From Streptomyces sp. A1277 (GTDB lineage: Bacteria > Actinomycetota > Actinomycetes > Streptomycetales > Streptomycetaceae), in NCBI RefSeq assembly GCF_004795015.1, contig NZ_SSBI01000014.1, positions 62,001-126,000 on the forward strand: a stretch of 64,000 nucleotides of DNA, in the 5' to 3' direction. Of the stretch, positions 26,249 through 35,006 are shown in pieces. Position 1 is the stretch's first letter. Each line of letters starts with the position of its first letter. The notes below the pieces were generated by a model that made no database searches, was not told the origin of the DNA, and saw only the letters and a program-made list of their open reading frames with translations. Made by a program: the position numbers and the translations under genes.

Positions 26249-26506
26249 TCAGGCGCTGGCGTTGCGCGCCCGGTTGCGAGCGGCGCGGCGCTTCATTGCG
26301 CGGCGCTCGTCCTCGCTGAGGCCACCCCAGACGCCGGAGTCCTGGCCGGACTCGAGCGCCCACTGCAGGCACTGCTCCATGACGGGGCAGCGACGGCAGA
26401 CGGCCTTGGCTTCCTCGATCTGCAGCAGCGCAGGACCGGTGTTGCCGATGGGGAAGAACAGCTCCGGGTCTTCCTCACGACAAACGGCGTTGTGACGCCA
26501 GTCCAT
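26249..26506 (-). CDS. wblE: WhiB-like iron-sulfur regulator WblE
   Basis: The 85-residue protein has the four [4Fe-4S]-ligand cysteines at positions 9, 37, 40 and 46 (VCREE and CRRCPVMEQC), the GVWGG turn, and a basic C-terminal tail (RRAMKRRAARNRAR) for DNA contact. The ATG is preceded by AAGGAGAGG. The sequence and neighbourhood (PdtaS-like kinase and diacylglycerol kinase) match wblE of S. coelicolor. WhiB-like proteins work by binding the principal sigma factor. Confidence 0.93.
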   Translation of the reverse strand: MDWRHNAVCREEDPELFFPIGNTGPALLQIEEAKAVCRRCPVMEQCLQWALESGQDSGVWGGLSEDERRAMKRRAARNRARNASA

Positions 26507-26825
26507 GGCTGCTACCTCTCCTTGGTATTACGTACTGTGGCTTGTGAATGTGAACGCTTTCACGAATCCCCCCGCAGGTGTCGGGCCGTCGCCCAGATGA
26601 ACTGGTAGCGGTCCTGTGAAGTGAGGAGGGGTTCTGGCTTTCAGTGGAGGCCGTTGTTGCGGGCCGTCCCGATCGCCATGTAGAGATTCGCAAACCTCGG
26701 CTGCGGATACAACCCCTTCAGGAAAGTTTTTTTTGATTCCTCGGTGTCGGCTAGGTCACAGCCGTACTTCTAGAGGGTGGAAGCCAGTCCAAACGTTCGA
26801 GTTAAAGGACTTTGGTCCCTTCCAC
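26507..26825. other. 319-bp upstream region of wblE
   Basis: No gene was recognised here. A GTGAA-CGCT-TTCAC palindrome at 26550-26563 sits about 45 bases upstream of wblE and could be an operator. An eight-base T run (plus strand, about 26727-26734) is unusual for this GC content. No convincing sigma-R promoter was found (see rejected items). Confidence 0.4.
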
Positions 26826-27794
26826 TCACACAATCACACGCAGTGCACGGCGTACGCCTGTGAACGTCACACTCGTACGCACCCCGAGGTGGTCACCGTC
26901 CATCTGGAAGGGCAGTGGAACCTTTGAATGCAAGGTGAAGTCCGTGAGGTCGTGCCGTGAAACCGCGTGCTTGCCGCGAGGGCCCTTCTCGGGGCTCGAC
27001 GTGAGCAGCTGGGTGGCGTAGCGGCTGACCGCCGCCGTGGACAGTTTCCGCAGGCCCAGCACGTCCAGGGCGGTGTCGAAGGATGCCTTCGGGGCCGCGT
27101 ATATCGGCCGGTTCCCCAGGTACGTCCAGGGGGCCGTGTTGCAGATTATGGAAAGCGCGAGATCGGTGACCGGATCCTGACCGGGCACATCGAGCGTTAT
27201 CACGCCGTGCCGCCGGTGCGGCTCGTCCAGGAACTGCCGGACCACCTGGCGCACGTACAGCGCATGGGTCGAACGCTTGCCGCGCTCGCGGTGCTGCTCG
27301 ACCCGGCCGATCACCCCGGCGTCGAACCCGAGGCCGGCGCAGAAGGTGAACCAGCGCTCCGGCACCGATTCGTCCTCCGTGCCCCGCGTACCGGCCGCGA
27401 GGCCCAGGCCCACCGTGCGCTCCGTCCGGTTCGCCAGGGCGTCCAGGATGGCGCCGGTCGCCTCCACCGCGTCGTTGGGCAGCCCGAGGGCGCGCGCGAA
27501 GACGTTGGTGGAGCCGCCGGGCACCACGGCCAGCTTGGGCAGGCGGTCGAGGTCCGGGCCCCGGTGCAGCAGCCCGTTCACGACCTCGTTGACCGTGCCG
27601 TCGCCGCCGAGCGCCACCACGAGATCGATGTCGTCGCTGTCGGCGGCCCGCCGCCCCAGGTCGCGGGCGTGCCCCCGGTACTCGGTGGTGACGGCCTCCA
27701 GCTTCATCTCACTGGCCAGCGCGTGGATCAGTACGTCACGGGTCCGCGCGCTGGTGGTGGTGGCAGCTGGGTTGACCACAAGAAGTGCGCGCAT
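26826..27794 (-). CDS. Diacylglycerol kinase family lipid kinase
   Basis: The 322-residue protein has the DAGK catalytic fold: MRALLVVNPAA start, LVVALGGDGTVNEVVNGL with the GGDGT nucleotide-binding signature, and VVPGGSTNVFARALGLP. Substrates in the family include diacylglycerol, ceramide-like lipids and phosphatidylinositol precursors, and the exact lipid is unknown. It acts at the inner membrane face, with no transmembrane segment. Confidence 0.9.
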   Translation of the reverse strand: MRALLVVNPAATTTSARTRDVLIHALASEMKLEAVTTEYRGHARDLGRRAADSDDIDLVVALGGDGTVNEVVNGLLHRGPDLDRLPKLAVVPGGSTNVFARALGLPNDAVEATGAILDALANRTERTVGLGLAAGTRGTEDESVPERWFTFCAGLGFDAGVIGRVEQHRERGKRSTHALYVRQVVRQFLDEPHRRHGVITLDVPGQDPVTDLALSIICNTAPWTYLGNRPIYAAPKASFDTALDVLGLRKLSTAAVSRYATQLLTSSPEKGPRGKHAVSRHDLTDFTLHSKVPLPFQMDGDHLGVRTSVTFTGVRRALRVIV

Positions 27795-27956
27795 GACTGC
27801 CAGCCTACCTACCGCGGGGTATGGGCCTGAAGTCCTGCCCGTCGGCCTTCACGCTCGGTGACGGTACGGGAGCGGGCGGCGGCGCACCGCCGCCGTGCGG
27901 GTGGCACGGCGACCCCCGGCTTTCCATTCCCGGGGCCGGGATGCCAACCTGCAAGG

Positions 27957-28421
27957 GTGAGTACTCAGCAGAACGCGCCCTCGCCGACCCCCTCGGCCGA
28001 GCCGGTGAAGCCGGCCAGGATCACGCTGGTGGCCGGACTCAACGCCCTCGAAGGCGCGGCCCTCGTCATCGGCGGGATCTACATGCTGGTGATGGGGCTG
28101 CTCGGCCGCCCCGACAGCCCGGAGCAGGCCGAGATGGGCGGGCTGACGGTGATCGCGCTGGGGCTGATCCCGCTCTTCGCCGCGCGCGGACTGCTGCGGC
28201 GGCGCAGCTGGAGCCGGGGTCCCGCGCTCATCACGCAGATCATCGCGCTGCCGGTGGCCTGGACGCTGCTGCGGTCCCACGGCGTCCTGATCCCGGCCGG
28301 GATCGTCCTCGTGGCGGCGGCGCTGACCGCGCTCTACCAGCTGGTCAGGCCCGCCACCATCGAGGCCCTCGGCATCCGCAGGCCGGGCACGGCGCCCGAC
28401 GCGGACAGCACCGAAGCCTGA
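27957..28421 (+). CDS. Small integral membrane protein, unknown
   Basis: The 154-residue protein has four hydrophobic helices (about residues 22-45, 60-75, 88-105 and 112-130) and short hydrophilic ends. It begins at GTG 27957 with almost no leader, as in leaderless Streptomyces genes. No known domain was recognised. A terminator hairpin follows. Confidence 0.78.
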   Translation: MSTQQNAPSPTPSAEPVKPARITLVAGLNALEGAALVIGGIYMLVMGLLGRPDSPEQAEMGGLTVIALGLIPLFAARGLLRRRSWSRGPALITQIIALPVAWTLLRSHGVLIPAGIVLVAAALTALYQLVRPATIEALGIRRPGTAPDADSTEA

Positions 28422-28428
28422 CGCGCGC

Positions 28429-28456
28429 GAGGCCGCCGGCACGCCCCGGCGGCCTC
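28429..28456. terminator. Bidirectional terminator between the membrane protein and sigH
   Basis: GAGGCCGCCGG (28429-28439) pairs exactly with CCGGCGGCCTC (28446-28456) around a six-base loop, between convergent genes. Confidence 0.8.
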
Positions 28457-28479
28457 GGTGAGCCGGTGAGTGGCGCCGC

Positions 28480-29460
28480 TCACTCCTCCACGAGCAGCCG
28501 CTCGCGCAGCTGCGCCAGCGTGCGGGCCAGCAGCCGCGAGACGTGCATCTGCGAGATGCCGACCTCCTGCGCGATCTGCGACTGGGTCATGTTGCCGAAG
28601 AACCGGAGCAGCAGAATCCGCTTCTCTCGCGGCGGCAGGTCCTCCAGCAGCGGCTTCAGCGACTCCCGGTACTCGACGCCCTCCAGCGCCTCGTCCTCGG
28701 AGCCGAGGGTGTCCGCGACGGCGGGGGACTCGTCGTCCGTGTCCGGTACGTCCAGCGAGAGCGTGCTGTACGCGTTGGCCGATTCCAGACCCTCCAGCAC
28801 CTCCTCCTCGGAGATCCCCAGCCGCTCCGCCAGTTCGTGCACGGTGGGCGAGCGGCCGTGCTGCTGGGAGAGCTCAGCGGTGGCCGTGGTCAGCGAGAGC
28901 CGCAGCTCCTGGAGCCGGCGCGGCACCCGCACCGCCCAGCCCTTGTCGCGGAAGTGGCGCTTGATCTCCCCGACGACGGTGGGCGTCGCATACGTGGAGA
29001 ACTCGACGCCCCGCTCCGGGTCGAACCGGTCGACGGACTTGATCAGCCCGATCGTGGCGACCTGGGTGAGATCGTCCAGCGGCTCCCCGCGATTGCGGAA
29101 GCGGCGGGCCAGATGCTCCACCAGCGGCAGGTGCATCCGCACCAGCCGGTTGCGCAGCTCAGCCCTCTCCGGCGAGCCGTCGGGGAGCCCGCCCAGCTCG
29201 ATGAACAACGCCCGCGCCCCGCTGCGGTCGTTTGGATCGTGGTGCCCGTGCTCGCTCATCTGGCCTGCCCGCTCCGCCTGCGACTGCTCCACCGCGACCG
29301 TAGTGCCGGCGGACCGGTCCGCCCCGTCCACCGCACGGGGCAGGTCCGCCCCGTCCACCGGATGAGGCAGGGCCTGCTGTTCCGGGATGCCTGCCGCACG
29401 CACCACCCCCGGTCGGATCGTCTCGTCCCGCACAGGACCGTCCCCGTTCCCGTTGCTCAC
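28480..29460 (-). CDS. sigH: Stress/differentiation sigma factor of the SigB/SigF group (SigH-like)
   Basis: The 326-residue group 3 sigma factor has regions 2 (LVEHLARRFRNRGEPLDDLTQVATIGLIKSV is its core), 3 and 4 (region 4 helix-turn-helix TQSQIAQEVGISQMHVSRLL) complete. The N-terminal 65 residues are low-complexity Pro/Ala/Asp-rich. GTG 29460 overlaps the stop of the anti-sigma gene (GTGA). An internal ATG at 29259 would give a 259-residue product. S. coelicolor sigH likewise yields several forms. The call as sigH rather than sigF/sigB rests on neighbourhood (wblE and a lipid kinase upstream, adjacent anti-sigma). Confidence 0.88.
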   Translation of the reverse strand: MSNGNGDGPVRDETIRPGVVRAAGIPEQQALPHPVDGADLPRAVDGADRSAGTTVAVEQSQAERAGQMSEHGHHDPNDRSGARALFIELGGLPDGSPERAELRNRLVRMHLPLVEHLARRFRNRGEPLDDLTQVATIGLIKSVDRFDPERGVEFSTYATPTVVGEIKRHFRDKGWAVRVPRRLQELRLSLTTATAELSQQHGRSPTVHELAERLGISEEEVLEGLESANAYSTLSLDVPDTDDESPAVADTLGSEDEALEGVEYRESLKPLLEDLPPREKRILLLRFFGNMTQSQIAQEVGISQMHVSRLLARTLAQLRERLLVEE

Positions 29461-29870
29461 GCCGGCCCGGGTCCCGCGCCGCGCTGCTTGTACAGGCTGA
29501 TGCTGACCGTACGGTCGTCGGCGACCGAGGAGTCGACCTTCCCGGCCAGGGCGGAGAGCACCGTCCAGGCGAAGGTGTCGCGCTCCGGGGCGCGGCCGTC
29601 GGTGGTCGGGGCCGCGACCGTCACCTCGAGTGAATCGTCGATGAGACGGAACACGCAGCTGAGGACGGAGCCGGGCACGGCCTGCTGGAGCAGGATCGCG
29701 CACGCCTCGTCGACGGCGATGCGAAGGTCCTCGATCTCGTCGAGCGTGAAGTCCAAGCGTGCTGCGAGACCGGCCGTGGCCGTACGCAGCACCGACAGGT
29801 AGGCACCCGCAGCGGGCAGCCGGACCTCTACGAAGTCCTGATTCCCGGGCTCGCCTGCGATCTGGGACAC
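29457..29870 (-). CDS. ushX: RsbW-like anti-sigma factor kinase (UshX/PrsH)
   Basis: The 137-residue protein has a GHKL/HATPase fold (LDEIEDLRIAVDEACAILL is the N-box region) that sequesters the partner sigma factor. GTG 29870 is chosen because GGAGG precedes it by five bases, giving the start MSQIAGEP; upstream TTG/GTG codons fall on the ribosome-binding site itself. It is coupled to the sigma gene by a 4-nt overlap, as in S. coelicolor ushX(prsH)-sigH. Confidence 0.9.
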   Translation of the reverse strand: MSQIAGEPGNQDFVEVRLPAAGAYLSVLRTATAGLAARLDFTLDEIEDLRIAVDEACAILLQQAVPGSVLSCVFRLIDDSLEVTVAAPTTDGRAPERDTFAWTVLSALAGKVDSSVADDRTVSISLYKQRGAGPGPA

Positions 29871-30101
29871 CCTCACCTCCAAGGTGGCACAAACTCATTC
29901 GAGGTTCCGGGAAGAGCGCCCGGAGCCATGCGGTACGTCTTCGGTTCCAGTCCCGGCGACGCTATCGCCATCCATGATGCCGTGTCGCCGGAGCCCCCTC
30001 CCGCGGCTGTCACTCATGGTAGGCCCATGGGTACACACAGTGGCTAGGGGGCTGCGCCGGTCAATTGCGAACGACGGGCGCCGGTTTGACGTACCCAGAC
30101 G

Positions 30102-30362
30102 TCAGACGATCGAACCGTCCACGAAGCACCAACGCCAGTTCTCGCCGGCCTCGAAGCTCCGCATCACCGGGTGGCCGGTCTCCCGGAAGTGCCCCGTGGC
30201 GTGCCGCCCGGGCGAGGAATCACAGCAGCCGACATGGCCGCAGCTCAGGCACAGTCGCAGTTGCACGGGGTTGGTGCCCGCCGCCCGGCACTCGGCACAG
30301 GTCTCGCTCAGGGGCGCGGGCTCGGGGCGCGGCAGGTCCGGTACATGCGGGCACACACTCAT
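30102..30362 (-). CDS. UBP-type zinc finger protein
   Basis: The 86-residue protein is almost entirely a ZnF_UBP domain: CAECRAAG, LRLCLSCGHVGCCDSS, and GRHATGHFRETGHPVMRS, with Cys/His in the usual order. In eukaryotes this fold binds ubiquitin C-termini. In Actinobacteria such stand-alone copies have no settled role. It diverges from the antiporter gene, with 35 bases between starts. Confidence 0.88.
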   Translation of the reverse strand: MSVCPHVPDLPRPEPAPLSETCAECRAAGTNPVQLRLCLSCGHVGCCDSSPGRHATGHFRETGHPVMRSFEAGENWRWCFVDGSIV

Positions 30363-30397
30363 GATGGCCAGGTTACGACGGATGCGAGGACCGTGAG

Positions 30398-31999
30398 ATG
30401 GACGCGTTGCCCCTGGTGGCACTGGTCGCGGCCAGCGCGGCGACGGCGGGGCTCGCCCGCCGCACGCCGTTGCCGGCCCCTCTTCTGCTGGTGGCCGTGG
30501 GGCTGATCGGCTCGTACGTGCCGGGGGTGCCGACGTACACCCTGGACGCGCACATCGTGCTCCCGCTGCTGCTGCCGCCCCTGCTCTACACCGCCGCCGT
30601 GGACAGCTCCTACCTCGACCTGCGGGCCAATCTGCGGCCCGTCGCCCTGCTGTCGGTCGGGTACGTGCTGTTCGCGACCGTCGCGGTGGGCTGGCTGGCC
30701 TACCGGCTGGTGCCCGACCTGCCGCTCACCGCCGCCCTGGTGCTCGGTGCCGTGATCGCCCCGCCGGACGCCGTCACGGCCGCGGCCATCGCCCGCCGGG
30801 CCGGGCTGCCCGCGCGCGTCACGACGATCCTCCAGGGCGAGTCCCTGGTGAACGACGCCACCGCGATCACCGCCTACAAGGTGGCGCTCGCCGCCGCCGT
30901 GGGCGAGGGCGTCAGCTGGGGCGGCGGGGTGCGCGAATTCCTCCTCGCCTCGGTCGGCGGCGTCGGGGTCGGCCTCCTGCTCATGGTGCCGCTGCACTGG
31001 CTGCGCACCCACCTGCGGGAGCCGCTGCTCCAGAACACCCTCTCGCTCCTGATCCCGTTCGTGGCGTACGCGGCGGCCGAGCGCGTGCACGCCTCCGGGG
31101 TGCTCGCCGTGGTCGTCGTCGCGCTGTACCTGGGCCACCGCTCCTGGCAGGTCGACTTCGCCACCCGGCTCCAGGAGGCCGCCGTCTGGAAGATGGTCGC
31201 CTTCGTCCTGGAGTCCGTCGTGTTCGCCCTGATCGGCCTGCAACTGCCGTTCGTCCTGAAGGGGCTCGGCACCTACTCCGTGACGGAGGCGTTCGGGTAC
31301 GCGGCGCTGGTCTTCCTCGCCGTGGTCGCGGTGCGCTTCGTCTGGGTCTACCCGGCGACCTACCTGCCCCGGTGGCTGTCGCGGCGCATCAGGGAACGGG
31401 AGCCGGGAACGGACTGGACCTCGCCGCTGATCGTGGGCTGGGCCGGGATGCGCGGAGTCGTCTCGCTCGCCATCGCCTTCTCGATCCCGCCGGTCACGTC
31501 CGACGGGGCGGCCTTCCCGGCCCGCAACCTAGTCCTGTTCCTGACGTTCACCACCGTCATCGGCACGCTCGTCGTCCAGGGGCTCACGCTGCCGCTCCTG
31601 GTACGCGCACTGAAGCTCCCCGGCCGCGACCGGCAGGCCGAGACCCTCGCCGAGGCGCAGGCCCAGAGCGAGGCGTCCACGGCCGCCGAGGCCCGCCTGG
31701 AGGACCTGCTCACCGACGAGCGCAACTCCCTGCCCCAGCCGCTCACCGACCGGCTGCGCACCGTCCTGGAGCGCCGCCGCAACGCCGTGTGGGAGCGGCT
31801 GGGCGCGGGCAATCCGGTCACCGGCGAGTCCGCGGACGACACCTACCGGCGGCTGGCCGGCGAGATGATCGAGGCCGAGCGCGAGGTCTTCGTACGGCTG
31901 CGGGACGAGCGCAGGATCGACGACGAGATGATGCGGACCCTGCTGCGCCGCCTCGATCTGGAGGAGGCGGCGGCCTACCGGGAGGACGCGGACGGCTGA
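30398..31999 (+). CDS. CPA1-family Na+(K+)/H+ antiporter
   Basis: The 533-residue protein has about 12 membrane helices (residues 5-405). Transport-core motifs are APPDAVTAAAIARRAG and GESLVNDATAI, with the Asp/Asn-Asp residues of CPA1 exchangers. A cytoplasmic tail of about 120 residues is predicted to be helical. It probably serves pH and cation homeostasis. Its last 25 bases overlap the convergent gene. Confidence 0.92.
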   Translation: MDALPLVALVAASAATAGLARRTPLPAPLLLVAVGLIGSYVPGVPTYTLDAHIVLPLLLPPLLYTAAVDSSYLDLRANLRPVALLSVGYVLFATVAVGWLAYRLVPDLPLTAALVLGAVIAPPDAVTAAAIARRAGLPARVTTILQGESLVNDATAITAYKVALAAAVGEGVSWGGGVREFLLASVGGVGVGLLLMVPLHWLRTHLREPLLQNTLSLLIPFVAYAAAERVHASGVLAVVVVALYLGHRSWQVDFATRLQEAAVWKMVAFVLESVVFALIGLQLPFVLKGLGTYSVTEAFGYAALVFLAVVAVRFVWVYPATYLPRWLSRRIREREPGTDWTSPLIVGWAGMRGVVSLAIAFSIPPVTSDGAAFPARNLVLFLTFTTVIGTLVVQGLTLPLLVRALKLPGRDRQAETLAEAQAQSEASTAAEARLEDLLTDERNSLPQPLTDRLRTVLERRRNAVWERLGAGNPVTGESADDTYRRLAGEMIEAEREVFVRLRDERRIDDEMMRTLLRRLDLEEAAAYREDADG

Positions 32000-32925
32000 C
32001 CGCCGGCGCCGGGCTCCGGACGGCCGGTGATCACGGCCGCGACGGTGCTCCCGGCGGGGAACGCGCTCTCGCCGGCCAGCACCGTGAGCGCGTGCAGCAT
32101 TTTGGCCACATACAGTCGCTCGACGGGCAGCCCGTGGCGGTCCTCGAAGTCCTGTGCGAATGCGTGCAGGGCGGGTGTCGTACGGGCGTAGCCGCCGAAG
32201 TGGAAGCGCTCGTCCAGCCACCAGTGACCGGCCGGCCCGCCGAACGCCTCCTGCTGCAACTCGCGTACCGCGTCGCCGAGGAAGCCGCCGCGCAGGACCG
32301 GTACGCCGAGGGCGCGCTGCCCCGGTGCGAGTCCGGCGGCCAGCCCGGCCAGGGTGCCGCCGGTGCCGCAGGCCACCGCCGCCACGTCGGCCACGCCCCG
32401 CAGCTCGCGCCCGAGCGCGGCGCAGCCCCGGGCCGCGAGGGCGTTGCTGCCGCCCTCCGGGACGACCTCGCACTCCCCGTGAATGTTTCGCAGCTCGGCC
32501 AGGACCGCCGGATCGGCCTTGGCGCGGTAGGTGCGACGGTCCACGAAGTGCAGCCGCATGCCGTCGGCCGCGCACCGGGCGAGCGAGGGGTTCAGCGGGC
32601 GGTGGGCCAGCTCGTCGCCCCGGACGACCCCGATCGTGCGGAAGCCCAGCAGCCGGCCCGCGGCGGCCGTGGCCCGCAGGTGGTTGGAGTAGGCGCCGCC
32701 GAAGGTCAGCACGGGGCGCCCGGCGGCGGCCGCCAGGTTGGGGGCGAGTTTGCGCCATTTGTTGCCCGACAGGTCCGGGTGGATCAGATCGTCGCGCTTG
32801 AGCAGCAGCGTCACGCCGTACCGGGCGAAGCGCTCGTCCTCCACCGGCTGCACGGGCGACGGAAGCGCCGGCCGCAGCCGGGAGGGGCCGGGCAGGTCGG
32901 GAGGCGGGGCGGGCGCGTCGGGCAT
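31975..32925 (-). CDS. PLP-dependent ACC deaminase/D-cysteine desulfhydrase family enzyme
   Basis: The 316-residue fold-type II PLP enzyme has the cofactor Lys in LSGNKWRKL, the ring-stacking segment GGAYSNHLRATAAAG, and the phosphate cup ACGTGGTLAGLAAG. The family includes 1-aminocyclopropane-1-carboxylate deaminase and D-cysteine desulfhydrase. The two cannot be told apart reliably here. Confidence 0.88.
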   Translation of the reverse strand: MPDAPAPPPDLPGPSRLRPALPSPVQPVEDERFARYGVTLLLKRDDLIHPDLSGNKWRKLAPNLAAAAGRPVLTFGGAYSNHLRATAAAGRLLGFRTIGVVRGDELAHRPLNPSLARCAADGMRLHFVDRRTYRAKADPAVLAELRNIHGECEVVPEGGSNALAARGCAALGRELRGVADVAAVACGTGGTLAGLAAGLAPGQRALGVPVLRGGFLGDAVRELQQEAFGGPAGHWWLDERFHFGGYARTTPALHAFAQDFEDRHGLPVERLYVAKMLHALTVLAGESAFPAGSTVAAVITGRPEPGAGGQPSASSR

Positions 32926-32978
32926 GCCCCCATTGTGGGCGTACGCCCGCGGCGCCCGGTCCCGCCTCGGGTGCCTGC

Positions 32979-33572
32979 CTACTTGAGGCGGTCGTGGATG
33001 CGGTCGCGCATGTCCGCCATCGTGAAGCCGCGCGGGTCCACCTTGCCGGGCTGCCATTCGAGGTGCCCGATGACCGAGCGGGCACCCCAGTCGTGGTGCC
33101 GGCAGATGGCCGCCGCGACCTTCTCGATGGCTTCGAGCTGGGCGTCGGGCCAGGGGTCCTTGCCGTCGCCGAGGTTCTCGCACTCGAACCCGTAGAAGTG
33201 CCGGTTGCCGTCGGTGTCGGCCTCGTTGTCGTGGGGCAGGCGCTTCTTCTCCGCGACGACGGCCCGCAGGACGTCGTCGTCGCCCATACCCGCGTGGTTG
33301 GTCCGTCCGTAGCCGACCAGGTGGACCCGGCCGTCCTTGGCGATGACGCCGTGGCACAGCGGCCCCGGCAGGTCGGGGTGGCCGTCGCGGCACATCCGTA
33401 CGGTGGCGTCGGTTCCCTTGGTGGCGGAGTGATGGATCATCACCCCGTTGACCGGGCCCCAGGCGCCCTTGTGGTTGCGGTTGTGGCCGCGCCAGTCGCC
33501 GACCTGGACGACGGTGAGGCCCTCGTTCTTCAGGGCGGCGAGGAAAGCGCTCGCGGACATCGGTGAGGACAT
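32979..33572 (-). CDS. N-acetylmuramoyl-L-alanine amidase (Amidase_2), no signal peptide
   Basis: The 197-residue protein is an Amidase_2/PGRP-like domain with zinc ligands in VMIHHSATKG, NRHFYGFECEN (Glu/Tyr region) and SVIGHLEWQPGKVDP. There is no secretion signal or wall-binding domain, so it acts in the cytosol on recycled muropeptides or is a domesticated phage-type lysin. ATG 33572 is chosen. Confidence 0.9.
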   Translation of the reverse strand: MSSPMSASAFLAALKNEGLTVVQVGDWRGHNRNHKGAWGPVNGVMIHHSATKGTDATVRMCRDGHPDLPGPLCHGVIAKDGRVHLVGYGRTNHAGMGDDDVLRAVVAEKKRLPHDNEADTDGNRHFYGFECENLGDGKDPWPDAQLEAIEKVAAAICRHHDWGARSVIGHLEWQPGKVDPRGFTMADMRDRIHDRLK

Positions 33573-33630
33573 GGCCGACTCCTTTTGGTGCGTGGGGGAG
33601 TGTGTCCTTGTACCGCTTCTACCCGGCGGG

Positions 33631-33669
33631 CAGGGCCCCGACCAGTCGCGGAGCGACTGCGGGGCCCTG
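33631..33669 (-). terminator. Terminator hairpin downstream of hmp
   Basis: CAGGGCCCCG (33631-33640) pairs with CGGGGCCCTG (33660-33669). An inner AGTCGC/GCGACT stem closes a GGA loop. It lies 53 bases past the hmp stop. Confidence 0.78.
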
Positions 33670-33721
33670 TTCGGATGCTGTGCGAGCGGATCCGGTCAAC
33701 TCGGCGAGCGACGTGCGGTAC

Positions 33722-34915
33722 TCAGGAGGCGAGCCACAGGTCGGGGCCGAACACCTCGTAGTGGATGTCGGAGGCCGGGACGCCCTTGGCGAGCAGCTGG
33801 GTGCGCACCGACCGCATGAAGGGCAGCGGGCCGCAGAGGTAGGCGTGCGTGCCCGAGGCGACGGCCAGGCCGCTCAGGTCGACCAGGCCGGTCCGGTCGG
33901 CGGGGTGGCCGTCCGCCGGGTTCTCGTACCAGAAGTGGGCCGCCGCGTCGGGGAGCTTGCCGGTGAGCGCCACGTGGTCGGTGCGCAGCGCGTGGTCGGC
34001 GGGGGAGCGGTCGCCGTGCACCACGGTGACCGGGGCGCGGTGCCCGGACTCGGCGAGGTGCTCCAGCATCGACAGGATCGGGGTGCAGCCGATGCCCGCG
34101 GAGGCGAGCAGCAGCGGGGCGTCGTCGGCGGTGAGCACGAGGTCGCCGTACGGGGCGGAGACGCGGAGCCGGTCACCGGCGCGGACGTGGGCGTGCAGGT
34201 GCCGCGAGACCTCGCCGTCCGGGGCGCCGCCGCCGTGCACCCGCTTGACCGTGATCGAGCGGAGCGCCGAGCCGGGGGCGCAGGAGAGGCTGTACTGGCG
34301 GATCTGGCGGGCGCCGTCGGGGAGTTCGACCTGTACGGAGACGTACTGGCCGGGGCGGAAGGCGGGGGCCGGCGAGCCGTCGGCCGGGCGGAGGCGGAAC
34401 CGGGCGACGTCCTCGGTCTCCTCGCTGCGCGAGACGACCTCCCACTCGCGCCAGACGTCACCGGCGACGACGCCCTGCTGCGCGTACAGCCGCTCCTCGA
34501 TGGCGATCAGGGCGTTGGCCATCAGCCAGTAGACCTCGTCCCAGGCGGCGGCGACCTCGGGGGTCACCGCCTCGCCCAGGACCTCGGCTATCGCGGCGAA
34601 GAGGTGGGTGTGGACGACGTCGTACTGGGCCGGGGTGACGCCGAGCGATGCGTGCTTGTGCGCGATGCGGCTGAGCATCACGTCCGGGCGGGTGTCGGGC
34701 TGCTCGACCAGCTGGGTCGCGAACGCGGCGATGGAGCCCGCGAGCGCCTGGCGCTGGGCGCCGGATGCCTGGTTGCCGCGGTTGAACAGGTCGCGCAGCA
34801 GCTCCGGGTGGGCGTCGAACAGCTTGCGGTAGAAGAGATCGGCGATGTCCCCGATCGCCGCGCCGACGGCGGGGAGGGTGGCACGGACGGTGGCGGTCGA
34901 CGACTCGGAGAGCAT
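33722..34915 (-). CDS. hmp: Flavohemoprotein, nitric oxide dioxygenase
   Basis: The 397-residue protein converts NO to nitrate. It has a globin domain (about 1-135, proximal His in RIAHKHASLGV and distal region LFNRGNQ), an FAD domain (FRPGQYVSV, RQYSLS) and an NAD domain (LASAGIGCTPILSMLEH, YLCGPLPFMRSV). An NsrR-type operator covers the region just upstream of the ATG, and nsrR itself is the next gene upstream. Confidence 0.95.
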   Translation of the reverse strand: MLSESSTATVRATLPAVGAAIGDIADLFYRKLFDAHPELLRDLFNRGNQASGAQRQALAGSIAAFATQLVEQPDTRPDVMLSRIAHKHASLGVTPAQYDVVHTHLFAAIAEVLGEAVTPEVAAAWDEVYWLMANALIAIEERLYAQQGVVAGDVWREWEVVSRSEETEDVARFRLRPADGSPAPAFRPGQYVSVQVELPDGARQIRQYSLSCAPGSALRSITVKRVHGGGAPDGEVSRHLHAHVRAGDRLRVSAPYGDLVLTADDAPLLLASAGIGCTPILSMLEHLAESGHRAPVTVVHGDRSPADHALRTDHVALTGKLPDAAAHFWYENPADGHPADRTGLVDLSGLAVASGTHAYLCGPLPFMRSVRTQLLAKGVPASDIHYEVFGPDLWLAS

Positions 34916-34934
34916 CGGTGACTCCTCGGATTTT

Positions 34935-34958
34935 AATTGGCATTTGAGATGCGCATTT
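34935..34958 (-). promoter_or_regulatory. NsrR operator upstream of hmp
   Basis: The minus strand reads AAATGCGCATCT, then CAAATGCCAATT, an imperfect inverted repeat of the AA-rich 11-1-11 type bound by Streptomyces NsrR. It lies 20 bases upstream of hmp. A sister site precedes nsrR. Confidence 0.8.
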
Positions 34959-35006
34959 ATGAGCAGTGTAGGACCGGGCTCGAAGCCCGGTGCGACGGGG
35001 GTGGGT

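Noticed and set aside
26706..26750. Sigma-R promoter before wblE (GGAAT ... GTT on the minus strand)
   Set aside because: The spacing is 22 bases, not 18, so it does not fit the consensus.
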